From contig CM049314.1 in assembly GCA_026874595.1 (NCBI GenBank), positions 33,614,229 through 33,678,228 on the forward strand: a stretch of 64,000 nucleotides of DNA, given 5' to 3'. The notes beneath the pieces are model-generated. The model saw nothing but the letters and a program-made list of their open reading frames with translations. It was not told the DNA's origin and made no database searches. Numbering within the stretch: position 1 is the stretch's first letter; every line of letters begins with the position of its first letter. Origin of the DNA: Sipunculus nudus. Lineage: Eukaryota > Annelida > Sipuncula > Golfingiida > Sipunculidae. A program made the translations under genes and the position numbers. This document shows, one piece after another, positions 37,880-50,600 of this stretch.

Positions 37880-38352
37880 CCACCAGGTTATTCAGGCAAT
37901 ATACGTACTGGTCGTTTTTATACATTGATTGTAACACGTATGCACCTCAGATTAAGATAGCTCCATGGATGGGTCTAATGGATACCCATACAGAGACGCA
38001 CGCAATGGTATATCCAAATTTTATATGTGTATTCAATGAAATTACACAACATAATATTACAATGGCACACATATCGGCAAGGTATGTGCAGTTGAACCAC
38101 TTTGGCCCCAATATCTATATCACAGTGCAAAAAATACATGTACACATATCATTTAATGCTGCAATATAAGGCCAAATACCCAGGCATTTTCACGTGTACA
38201 CCACTCTTCAGCTTCGTTTACAGTATACCCTCGATATTACGCCAAGGGCCCACAACTATTGGCGAAAAATGGGGTTGATGGAGAGCAACAATATGATACA
38301 ATATTGACAGGAGACAGAAACGGCATTATGCAGAAACACACCATGAGATCAT

Positions 38353-38456
38353 AAGAATTATTCAATGGTTGCCCTGTAAAATGACCGTGAAAATGACAGG
38401 TGGTCAAGTAAAAGAATTATTCAATGGTTGCCCTGTAAAATGACCGTGAAAATGAC
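38353..38456. repeat. 46-bp direct duplication
   Basis: AGAATTATTCAATGGTTGCC through GACCGTGAAAATGACA is present twice, separated by about 13 bp (GGTGGTCAAGTAA). Confidence 0.9.
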
Positions 38457-38459
38457 AAT

Positions 38460-41400
38460 ACAAGATACATATCCCCTTTTTTATGGGCAAAAAAAACTTG
38501 CTGAAATAGACAGAAAATAGTCAACGGGTTGCAAACGGGAGAGGTGATACCGTATCAGTAAGTGATCTCTGAGACATAAGTTATTCATGTCCAAACATAC
38601 TGGCACATTTTTTTTATAAAATGCATTTCACCTGTAGTTTTTTTTTGTTCTTGAGTATTTGTCAGTAGAATTCATTGAATAACCTTGATCATTCATACAG
38701 GACAAATTAACATATCATGTACAAAAAAGGTCCAGGTACATAAATTAACACAGGCCTTTAAACAATCATTAACCCTAAGTGGCTATCATTACATTGGTAT
38801 GACTAAATAAATACAATACCTATAAAATACCTGGATTTGCATACACCTGTATAGATATTTCAATGGTTTATGGAATAGTTCTGCCTTATATTGAAGACAT
38901 TGAATATGCATTAAACCGCAAAGCATCTTACAAAACAGAAAAATAAATAAACTACTATTTAGAATAATACCTATATACGTAATTGAGTTTTTGTTTGCAA
39001 AGTTTACAATCACTATTAAGATCACCGACAAAGCTGTGCTATACCTCATATGGTCTCATATATGATTGGACTTGTATACACAAGTCAATTACCAAAGGAA
39101 TTTAACAAAGATTCACTGTTATGCTCGCGTTATCCACTGGTCATATATTGGTACGATATATAAAAGTACAAATCTGTATTATATAATGAAGAACTATCAT
39201 TAGTTATCCAAACGTCTTCTTATCTTCTGTTGAGCACGTTGGCACCAAGGGAGGAACAGAAATCCAATATCATTCTCAGGTGAGCAAGTGCCCTCTAGCG
39301 GCAATAAAAGTAATAAACCTAAGCTCAGTTTGATAAACATGTACCAGTTGTTTACAAATTCTGGCCGAGCATATAAAACTTTGGAATCTGGTTAATATAG
39401 ACACCAATGAGCCAAGTTCTGTTTTTTTTCTGTCATAATTTGGTAAAGACATATTAATAATTACCAGTAATACTTTTGTGTTATCATCTTGTAAAATATG
39501 CATAATGATGATGGTGAACTAGCAATGTTTTCATGATTGCAACCTCTGGGGTATCATTTCTACAAATGTACAATACTGACACTGATATAACAATGAAGTA
39601 TCTACAATAACAGTAATAAGGATGCATGCGTGAAAGATGCAGAAAACCATGAAATCTGAAGGTAATCTGAAGGCAGGAGGATACTGATGGTGGAACTTTT
39701 CAATGAAGGTACAATGTGACAGTACAGTCGACAGAGTTGGGTCAAAGGTACTCATAATCAAAGTATTTGTACTCATGAGTACTTTCTAGAAAACTCCAGT
39801 TGACTTTGTCACACTGTGTGTCCTTGTGCAAGGGGGAGTGGGTGTTATATAGATTATTCAGTGTCCTTGCCTCATCCCAAAAGTTGTTGTGCCCCTGAAG
39901 AGAAGTAAACTTTATTTCAGAGCATAATGCTTGACCCCACAATATTCTGAGCACTGACATGATTGCAATGTGTTATAATTACAAAGTGAAAAGTTCAACC
40001 AGAAAAGTTCAACCAGCAACAAGTATTGAAGTCCTGAGAAGGTTAAATGATAAGAATATTAGATTATGAGAACAAAGAGTGATGATACCATAAATATGAG
40101 AACATTAAATAATAATAATATTGAAATATGAGAATGATTAGTGATGAGACCATAATTATGAAAACATTAAATGATGACAGTAGCGAATGAAGACATATGG
40201 TAAATAAGTACATGAAAATTTTGTGATGAGGACTGTACATAATGTGCACATTAACTCATGAGAACTATCTCAACAGAACAAAACTATGACAAAATGAGAA
40301 GAAAATTATGATAATAATGTTGCACAGTGCAAGGCAATGCCTGGTACAGGTTATATATGAATAACGTCCATGATTTAAGCATAGGTCCTGACATACATGA
40401 ATTAGTTCAAATATCCACTTGCATTATCATAGTATTTCTAGACTAGTTTTAAAAACATTCATTATTATATGGTCCTGTCCAACTTCATATCCAAGACTGA
40501 AGCAAATAAGATATAAAGGAGGGCAGTGAGTGAGGCAAATTCGCAACTAGTGCAATAACATCATTAAGAGACAGCTTGATATATTGTTATGTGGCACAGA
40601 AAAAACAGTATACAACAGGTGAGACCATAAGATGCATTAAAAGTAAATTTGTAGTAAAAGAGTGCCAAACAGTATAATATACAGTGGAATCTCAAATGAC
40701 GACCACCCGCTTTCACGACCATCCCAATTAGACAACCACTAGTTTTGGTCCTGGAATAATGTTAATCATCATATAAAACCTCCCATCAACATAAAAACCA
40801 CCTTGGCTGGTCCTGCAGGTGGTCAAATTAGCAAGATTTCACTATTTATCACTGCTTTCAGCTCATGCCCAACTCTTGTCTGTGTACATCTGAAGCTAGA
40901 ATGGACCACATTTTTTTAAAAATATTTCTGTGACATGAATATAAATATTCGAGAACATAGGATGCCACACTAGGGCTGAAATGGGTAGCATATTTTGGTC
41001 TCAAATTTGAGTCATCATTAACATGGCAACACCTTATAAAGGAACATTTAAAAAAAATAGAATTAAGTGTATTTGTCTGCATGATCGGTATTCAGGTATG
41101 ATTCCAGTATGACTCATGTGCCATTTGAATATAAAATATAATATGGATTTCAGACTTAAAGTGAATGATCAGCTTAGACACTTTGATGTTGAAGTGCCAA
41201 TAATTTATATTTGTAAATTTTATAGAACAAACATGTTTCACAGGCATATTCATTATTCAATAACTACATAAATAATAATTTATAAGTATAAAAATACAGG
41301 CCTATACGAGTCCTCAAGTCCTGATCTCTGACTCTATTACTCAGTCAGATTTACCCTTAATCAAGTGCTACTGGTACCTTAATTTAGTCCAAGATGGCAC

Positions 41401-41570
41401 CATTCAGTTCTGGGACAATACCACAAACTGGTTTCCTATGCATCAAAATCCTTGTATAAAGGGTCTAATGAGCACAAAAAATGTTCAGGTAGCTCAAACC
41501 AAATGTAGCACTAATTGGCAGTTATACAGCATCGTTGGCTGGAATGAAGTTCACGGCTTTGACAAGCTTC
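38460..41570. other. No gene found; downstream side of the membrane-protein gene
   Basis: No exon was recognised. Near 40070-40270 a degenerate repeat of ATGAGAACATTAAAT / GATGAGACCATAATTATG is visible. Part of this interval may be 3' UTR of the minus-strand gene ending at 42100. Confidence 0.45.
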
Positions 41571-41574
41571 CATG

Positions 41575-41940
41575 GCCTATGGGTAGAGCACAGTTTGAAC
41601 CTCAGCCCAGGTGATGAGATTTTTTCACGGACGGCCCCCACCATCATGAGCGCCGAGCAGGCATAATGGGGAGACTGTGCTCACAGTCGAGCTTCACTCA
41701 CAAACATGTGCACCTTTCACGGGGTTCCCTAGTGGTTTGACCCAGCAATGAGGTTGATAACACACCCCATGCCCTGCAGGTGCAGTGGTCACCGGCCCTG
41801 GTTAAAACCGGGATTTAAAATGAGAGGAAGCTTGTGTTACTGCCCTGTCAAGTAGTTCAAAACCGGAATGGAATTCTGCAGATGTACATATACTCAGCTA
41901 AGGTAGCATTATAAATTGGAGGGGGTACCCTCCAATAAAC
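41575..41940 (+). mobile_element. SINE family A, full length
   Basis: The head GGGTAGAGCACAGTTTGAAC (decayed B box) is followed by the body with CTTCACTCACAAACATGTGC, CCTGGTTAAAACCGGGAT, CTGCAGATGTACATATACTC and the 3' hairpin GGAGGGGGTACCCTCC. It lies about 160 bp beyond the stop codon of the membrane-protein gene, possibly in its 3' UTR. Confidence 0.75.
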
Positions 41941-42099
41941 AAATCTTTATAAAAAAACCTTGACAGGCAGACACTTTACAAATATTCTTATCTATGAACT
42001 CTACAAAAAAAGTCCCAAAAAGTTAAAACTATTTCAAAACCATACTGAGCACATTGAATTTCTGGTAAATGCAGTGATGATGCTGTGATGATCACAGAT

Positions 42100-42231
42100 T
42101 TAATTGTTAATAATGCTTGTCCATCCCAGGTCCAACGTCCCTGTCTGAAACAATGCCAGCACCACAAACAAGATAAGGACCCCTGTACCACACAGGTAGG
42201 ATGTTCTGACGGGGATACGGAACACCTTGGC
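42100..42231 (-). CDS. Terminal exon with last membrane helix and stop
   Basis: The acceptor ATCTTTGCAG precedes 42231, and the frame runs 43 codons to a TAA at 42102-42100. It encodes AKVFRIPVRTSYLCG, the helix TGVLILFVVLALFQ and a short tail TGTLDLGWTSIINN. A short final exon after a phase-0 intron, carrying only the last helix and a short tail, is the arrangement seen in gustatory-receptor-like genes. Confidence 0.83.
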   Translation of the reverse strand, partial: AKVFRIPVRTSYLCGTGVLILFVVLALFQTGTLDLGWTSIINN

Positions 42232-45200
42232 CTGCAAAGATATAAAAACCTTACCTGAAGTCTCTGTGTCATCAATAGAGAAACTGACCAATGGGTCATG
42301 GTGCTCAGCATTCAGGGAGTCCAATCAATGATAACAAAACTTTACCTAAGGTCTCAGTATAGTCAAAAGATAAAGTAACCCATGGGTCATGGTGCTCAGC
42401 ATTCATGAAGCCCTGATGGGGATACAAATCAATGATAACAAAACTTTACTTGAATTCTCAGTACATCATCAATTAAGAAAGTGACTAATGGATCATGCAG
42501 CTGAAAAAGGACACCATGATGGGTTTCAGAAAACATCTTACTTGCAATATTATCAAATTATTACCTTAATCCTCTGTATCAATTAAAGTGACCTCCACTA
42601 CAAGACTTTGCATATACTGATTTCTCCTTACATGAATATGCATCATTTTTTTATTAGCTACCATTTTCACAAAATGTTTCAAGTTGCAGCACTGGTAGTA
42701 GGACAGACAGAAAGAAAAAACAAAGTCCAGTCAATAATGCCTAGAAATAATAAACATTGTATCTTCAACAGAAAGAAAGACAGGAATAATTTATTCCCAG
42801 GAAGGGTCTCAGTTTAAAAATTCCTAAAATATAAAAAAAATTCCCCATGCCTTGAAGAGAGAATTGAAGGAGAAATCATTATGAAAACAAGGTGAATTTT
42901 AATTTTGAAACCAATATCCATTAAATTTAACTGAATGAAACAATACAAAAATTTCATATGCATAGTATTCATAATGAATACACAATTGGCGGGAATTGTT
43001 TTTAAAATGGTAATTGATGACTGAAAAATAAAAACAACCAATGGTCGCTAATTAATTAATTATTTTATGTACTTTATATATTACCATGAAATCTGTTGTA
43101 CCTAAAATATTGACCACAGTAAATTGAGAGACATGTACACCTGTATTAATTATGAAACCATCAATCCTCCGGCGTCCAAGGTTGCGCAAGGTTCCATCTT
43201 GATGCTGTTCTTTACTTTGTGTTTCTATATCTCTGACATGATTAGGTTCTTTCCATGTGCATACATAATCATTTTTAATGGATTATGCAAAAATGCAATC
43301 AATTTAATTGATTTTGAAAGAAAACGACCATTCATCGATTTAATCAATTAATCGGCACATCACTAGCATACACCATTAGACATTACCAGTAGTTCCTCTG
43401 GCAAATAATACTGACAAGTACATTTACACTGTATGCCTAAGATTACAAGAGAAATGGAAATGATATATACTGATATATTAAAAAATGAAATAATCTGTTA
43501 AGCTTTATTTAAATTGTGCACAGTATAGAAAAAAGTTAGTATCATACAAACCCTGAAATCTGTTGATGTGACAAACACCATAAAGGAATTTAGAAGTTCT
43601 AAATCAGTGTCTTCATATCCAAATGGCCTTCCCCTAATCACATGACCCATTTTTCGTAAACGATTGCCTGCAGCTGACAACCTTGCTGCCTGTCAAACAG
43701 AAAATAAAAAGCTCATTTAAAACATGCAACACTGTGAATGGATTAACATTTATTCATATTTTATTAAAATTTAATTTTAGTTTTCATAAATCAGAGAAAC
43801 ATACAAATTTGTAAAATATGTAGAGATATATGGGTATGCTCAAATCAGTGTACATGGTATGCAAATTATAACTAGACAAATATGAGTGCCAGCTTAATTT
43901 ACGGACATTTGCAAAGAAAGGGGAGGTGGTAGGGTGGGGGGTCCAGTGGGTCTGCCTTGTTCTATGTGTTAATACTATTTATTTTTAAATTGATTATTTT
44001 GGCTCTTGATTGATTCATTTTGTAAACATACTCATGAGGTACATATTTAATGCAGTTTGGGTAATAATTTAATTAATAACCGAAGTTCCATTGCTGGTAG
44101 TTGTTTTTTTACAATCTTTAAGATCTTTTGTGCTGGTCGGTGGGTTTCAAACATTAGCTTTGTGCCGGCTGGCAGAAAATCATCCCGTCTACTCCTAACC
44201 AATGCCGACCAGGACCTGTGTCAGATTGTGATTTTGCTTTCTATGTTATAAGCACTACTTTGACAAGTAACTTTCAGCCTCACATTTATTTGCAGATGTT
44301 TCATCATCATATTAGTGTTATACATGGAAGAAAGTTTGATAAAAGTCACAAGACATGTAGATGAGCGGAGGGTATGGGGGCTACTAAGTCCCCCTGATGG
44401 GGCCCAGGAACAAGCTCCAGTGGGGTACAAGGCAACAAAGCCCAAATGAAGCCAGAGCTTTCTTGAGATTTCTTTTCTTGATGTTTTCTGAAGCATTTTT
44501 GTGTAATTACCACAGAAAACACCAAAAATTGACAGTTAAAATGAATAAATAAAAAAGTATTTTAAAACATCATTTTATATGACACCAAAAATAATTATAT
44601 AATACAACTTTTAAAAGGAAGAAACTGTGAATAATATATAACATCATTTGTTTAAGTTTCAACATAATACATTAACCAACATTTTTGAAAATGACATGAC
44701 TGTTGTAATTTTCAAATAACAACTAGAATACGGGTAGTCGACAAGCGACTACTTGTATCCGCCTAAATCAGAGTGGAACGGGTTAAGTGAGGCATGGATT
44801 GAGTGGCAAGGGGAAATAGAGTGAAGTGTTGCATATTAGCATGGATGTCTGCAGCCAAACTGTGTATGTAGGTTGCGCCACCTACCACAAAATCCAGAAA
44901 GCCGTCCAAGATGTATACATATGCAAAATTTAAGGCAGATATGTCAAACCACTGCCGAAGTATGAGTGATTTTATCCCATGGCAGACAAACAAACGGGAG
45001 CTGTGCAAAAATGGCTGCAGATGGCGCCACCAGTTTTGCGTATGATGAAGAACTATGTGAGATCTATACACATGCAAAATTTTGGCCCAATCGGTCAAAC
45101 GGTTCCCGAGATATGAGCTTGGATGTCTGCAGCGTAAACGTGAATGTAGGTGGCGCCACCTATCATAAAATCAGAAAAGCTATCCAGGATGTATACGCAT

Positions 45201-47543
45201 GCCAAATTTCAGGTGAATTAGTCAAGTCACTGCAGAGATATGAGTGATTTTAACCCAAGGCAGACGAACAGATGGACACTGTGCAAACATGGTTGCAGGT
45301 GGCGCAACCATTTTTTGTGTATGTTATAAAGCTCTCCAAGGGCTACATTTGTGCAAAAAAATTTTCCTGATCGGTCAAACGGTTCCCGAGATATGAGCTT
45401 GGATGTCTGCAGCGTTAACGTGAATGTAGGTGGCGCCACCTGTCATAAAATCAGAAAAGCTATCCAGGATTTTTACGCATGCCAAATTTCAGGTGAATTA
45501 GTCAAGTCACTGCAGAGATATGAGTGATTTTAACCCAAGGCAGACGAACAGATGGACACTGTGCAAACATGGTTGCAGGTGGCGCCACCATTGTTTGTGT
45601 ATGTTATAAAGCTCTCCAAGGGCTACATTTGTGCAAAAAATTTTTCCTGATCGGTCAAACGGTTCCCGAGATATGTGGGTTTATGTGTGGAAACAGACGC
45701 ACAAACGGACGCAGAGCGCAGAGGAAAGGTCAGAGGTCAAAACAAAATCGGGGCGCAGCAGTTCACATGTGACCCGAACATTATCCCGGGTTTCGTAAAA
45801 TTCCGCCCAGCGGTTACGGAGGAGTTCTCCGGACACCTACGCGGTGGCGGCGGCGGCGGCGGCATGCAGCTAAAAACATAGTATCCGCAAAACTCTGTTT
45901 TGGCGGATACAATTACGTGTACTTGTAACATGTTTAAAATATAACTTACCAGGGCCAGAGGTGGAATTATAACACATAACCAGAGAATTGCAAAGAGAAT
46001 CATAGACAGAATCACCAGAGCCTTGACAGTCTTCAAACTACCAAGTCCTATCAAAGCTGTAACAAAGATATCACATTAAGTATCAGTGACAGAATCACCT
46101 GAGCCTTGACAGTCTTCAAACTACCCAGTCCTATCAAAGCTGTAACAAAGATATAACATTAAGTATCAGTGACAGAATCACCTGAGCCTTGACAGTCTTC
46201 AAACTACCAAGTCCTATCAAAGCTGTAACAAAGATATCACATTAAGTATCAGAGACAGAACCACCAGAGCCTTGACAGTCTTCAAACTACCCAGTCCTAT
46301 CAAAGCTGTATCAAAGATATCACATTAAGTATCAGAGACAGAAACACCAGAGCCTTGACAGTCTTCAAACTACCCAGTCCTATCAAAGCTGTAACAAAGA
46401 TATCACATTAAGTATCAGAGACAGAAACACCAGAGCCTTGACAGTCTTCAAACTACCACGTCCTACCAAAGCTGTAACAAAGATATCACAGTAAGTATCA
46501 GAGACAGAAACACCAGAGCCTTGACAGTCTCCAAACTACCAAGTCCTATCAAAGCTGTAACAAAGATATCACAGTAAGTATCAGAGACAGAAACACCAGA
46601 GCCTTGACAGTCTTCAAACTACAGAGTCCTATCAAAGCTGTAACAAAGATATCACAGTAAGTATCAGAGTGATAAACACCAGAGCCTTGACAGTCTTCAA
46701 ACTACCAAGTCCTATCAAAGCTGCAACAAAGATATCACAGTAAGTATCAGAGTGATAAACACCAGAGCCTTGACAGTCTTCAAACTACCAAATCCTATCC
46801 AAGCTGTAACAAAGATATAACATTAAGTATCAGTGACAGAATCACCTGAGCCTTGACAGTCTTCAACCTACCAAGTCCTATCAAAGCTGTAACAAAGATA
46901 TAACATTAAGTATCAGTGACAGAATCACCTGAGCCTTGACAGTCTTCAAACTACCAAGTCCTATCAAAGCTGTAACAAAGATATCACATTAAGTATCAGT
47001 GACAGAATCACCTGAGCCTTGACAGTCTTCAAACTACCCAGTCCTATCAAAGCTGTAACAAAGATATAACATTAAGTATCAGTGACAGAATCACCTGAGC
47101 CTTTACAGTCAACAAACTACCCAGTCCTATCAAAGCTGTAACAAAGATATCACATTAAGTATCAGAGACAGAAACACCAGAGCCTTGACAGTCTTCAAAC
47201 TACCAAATCCTATTCAAGCTGTAACAAATATATCACATTAAGTAACAAAGACAAAATCATGGCAAATAAACATCTATGGCCTGCCAAAGGTAAACAACCA
47301 AAAAAAGGTACAAAACATTATATATTGGATTTCTTTCTTAAAAAATGGAAAACGAGTGCTGCTGGAAAAAAAGGGTGAAAAAAGAGTAATTAGCATAATT
47401 TTTAGGAAATCCTCAAAAAAAAGAGTGACTGTTTTGAAAAAAAAGTGATTTGGCAGGCCCGACTCTGTACTTGCCAGTAGATCACATGATAGAGTCACAT
47501 ACTATTCATCATAATTCATGTACTTATTATACTAGTAGACCAC

Positions 47544-47610
<67 letters not shown>

Positions 47611-50600
47611 CCAAAAAAATTAAAGGTATGGTTCTCAGGCACCGCCCGCATCAATTTTAAACCCCCGCATCAAAAATTTTTATTTTGATTTTCGATAAAA
47701 ACTTTCCAATTTTGAGCTGCTGCCGCCCCAACATTTCTTTCAAGAAAATAAAACCATACAATTTCCTTTGTTTTGTAGTGCTTTTACTTATTTATCAAAA
47801 TAAAACTGTTATTTTCATGCTTTTCCCTTATCATTTGACATTTTTATCGAAACATACCAAAAAATTTAAAATAAAAAAAGCGCCCGCCCGCATTGATTTC
47901 TAAAAAAAAAGTGCCTGAGAACCACACCTTTTTTTATTTTGGCCTAATATATATATAAATATATATATATATATACGACATGAAACATGATCATGTTCAT
48001 CTGTTAATGATATATAGGGGCCAGCATGGGGGTTGGGACACCATAGTGATAAGCCTGCCCACCAGGTGGCGTTAAAGGACAACATAAACTCTAATTCCTC
48101 TTGTTGCTGGAGCTGAGGTAAACAGAGACAGATCGTGAGAATATGTGGGCCACTGTGATACAGAGGAGATTATGTTTTGTTTGTGAGAATGTTGGGTCAG
48201 TGGAGTGTGATTGGATCAGAGGAAGTTGTCTGCAGATGAAGTCTTGTTGTGTGTTTGTAAGAAAATTGTTTATCCTGTTAGTTTATGTTTATACTGTATT
48301 ATGATATTCTGAAACAATATGTTTTAACAATAAATAATAGAACTTGTTCAAATGGTTTGGTGTTGTATTCTTGGTTCTCTTTGGCATCATCAAACAGCAA
48401 AGTTTGTAGAGGTTTTACTGTTCAAGTAATTATCACTATGGGGAGAGTACTATGATGAATATAGCTGGAAGAAATGTTTTTTTTATTCTCAACTGAATAT
48501 CCGCAATGACAACAATTGGTCTCTGATAGGTGGAGGAGGAATATGTGGTAGTTTTAGGTTGCTGTATCTTATTCTAAGTCAACATGAGTTATTTATGATG
48601 TCCTTGTACCAGTTTTATAATATTTCAGCACTGTGATATTTCCAAGCATCTTCCATTTAAGTGAACTTGGTGATCCATAGTGAGTACCATAGTCTGATTG
48701 TTTGAGGGAGAAGAGATTTATAATACAATTCAGTTCTGGCCAAGATTAGTGAAATTAGTGTTGGAAATCAGTTGTTATATCATGATCAATGATCAGCAAA
48801 AATTGGTTAACCTCTACTGACCGATAATATAATTCTATAGCCCACATGTGTCTAGAGTAACTCAGAAATGAAGGTTTTTAGTAAACACAGCCTTTTCTCT
48901 AGTTTGCTTGCATAATGTATATTAAAGCACAAAGCCTTAGTAACATGCAAACAAGAATATTTGTGGAATTTATGTCCCTCGCTTCCACCTCTTGTTGTCC
49001 TTCATGCTTGCCCTTCCAATATGTTTTAGTTTTCTACTTTTGCCTATAGATGTCTCCACATATCATAGTGGCTGTGTTTTAGTTTTCACTGCCCCTAAAG
49101 ATGTCTCCACATGACATAATTTTTGGTTGTCAATTTTGAAAAAAAAAATTATTTTTTTTTTGTTTTTGAGCTGGTGAGAATTAATTTTCAGACAGACACT
49201 CCAAAACCTATCCAAAGCAAGGTATACATGAAAGCAATCACTGACCAAAATTTAAATGAAATCAGATTATATTTAGGAATGTTATTGCATGGAAATGAAA
49301 ACCTGATGGACACACAGACTGTCAGACAACAGACAGACAAACCCAAATCGATGTCCCCATTCTGAGAAAGCAGGGGACAAATATTTGTAATCAATTATAG
49401 CAATGTAAGATCGGTCATAGGATCATTTGCATCAACCTGATCAATCATTGATTATAACCAATCATCAGCCCATCGCTAAGTGTCACTTTGTGTCTCTGTG
49501 CATGCAAGTGAAATAAGGCTGAGTTTTTTGGGGTGGTAGATGTAGGTATGGATATAGGAGTACTTCTTTATTTAACATTTTACTAAGAAGGTGTAATTGA
49601 TTTGATTGAGCTCTGTGGGCAGGTAGACAACAGAACCTGGTTGTACTTTAATATTAGGCCCACAAAAAGCTTTGCAGATCTAACATACATTTGTACTACA
49701 TCTAAAATGTACAAAAATTAAATTAGAAATAACATGGCAGATTTAAAAATTAAAGTACTTACTTGTGAGAAAATTTAAGAGGAAGTTGAACATGACAATA
49801 GATAGGGCTGAGGCTGGTTGGTCATTCAGATCTTTCAGGTGACCATCAATCTCATTTATTTTCTGAAAAAGGAGGAAAGAATATATCAATTTAATGTAGT
49901 GCTCATAATAATTTAATGAAAATACATTTTAATGAAAATAAATATAGTTTAAACGAAAAGATTGGCAGTCCACAAGCAACTACAGGTATCCACCAAATTA
50001 GCGGCATCCTGCCATCAAAACGTTGAGTTTATGTTTAACTGAAGATGATGGGCCCCGTATCAGTTTATTGCAGAAGGACTGAGTGTCATGTTGTCATGGC
50101 TACCACCAAATCAGAGACACATGGGTAAAAAAAGGCACTGATGCCAAAGTATCCCAAGACAAATGCATGGACAAATTTTAAAACAAGGCCTACAGGCCTA
50201 ATGTGAACCTGTGCAAAGTTTAGGAGTATGAATGGAGGTTTATTTTTAAAATTGATCCTCCTAAGTCCTGCATATCTACCTTAGTCATTATGATTTCAGT
50301 AAAATGGACATTTCTGACCTACAAGTTTCGGACTAGGACATTTTAAAACCAGAATATGGGTAATCGACAAGATGGATGGTGTGCATTAGTGGTTGCAGGT
50401 GGCGCCACCAGTTTTGCCTATAATGAAGAGCTATGTAAGATCTATACACATGCAAAATTTTTGCCTAATCGGTCAAACGGTTCCCGAGATATAAGCTTTG
50501 ATGTCTGTAGAGTAAATGTGAATGTAGGTGGCAAAACCTGTCATAAAATCGAGAAACCTGTCCAGGATGTATAAACCTGCAAAATTTCAGGTGGACAAAT

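Noticed and set aside
37714-38169. 151-codon plus-strand frame
   Set aside because: Its middle is translated (AC)n(AT)n microsatellite; the remainder has no protein-like pattern.
45999-47243. CRISPR array
   Set aside because: Regular 83-bp period but no repeat/spacer alternation: entire units are alike, and one is part of a eukaryotic exon.
47606-47960. Inverted sequence as a microRNA-like hairpin
   Set aside because: Arms are separated by >250 bp and flanked by TA repeats, and a solo end exists elsewhere, all pointing to a transposon.
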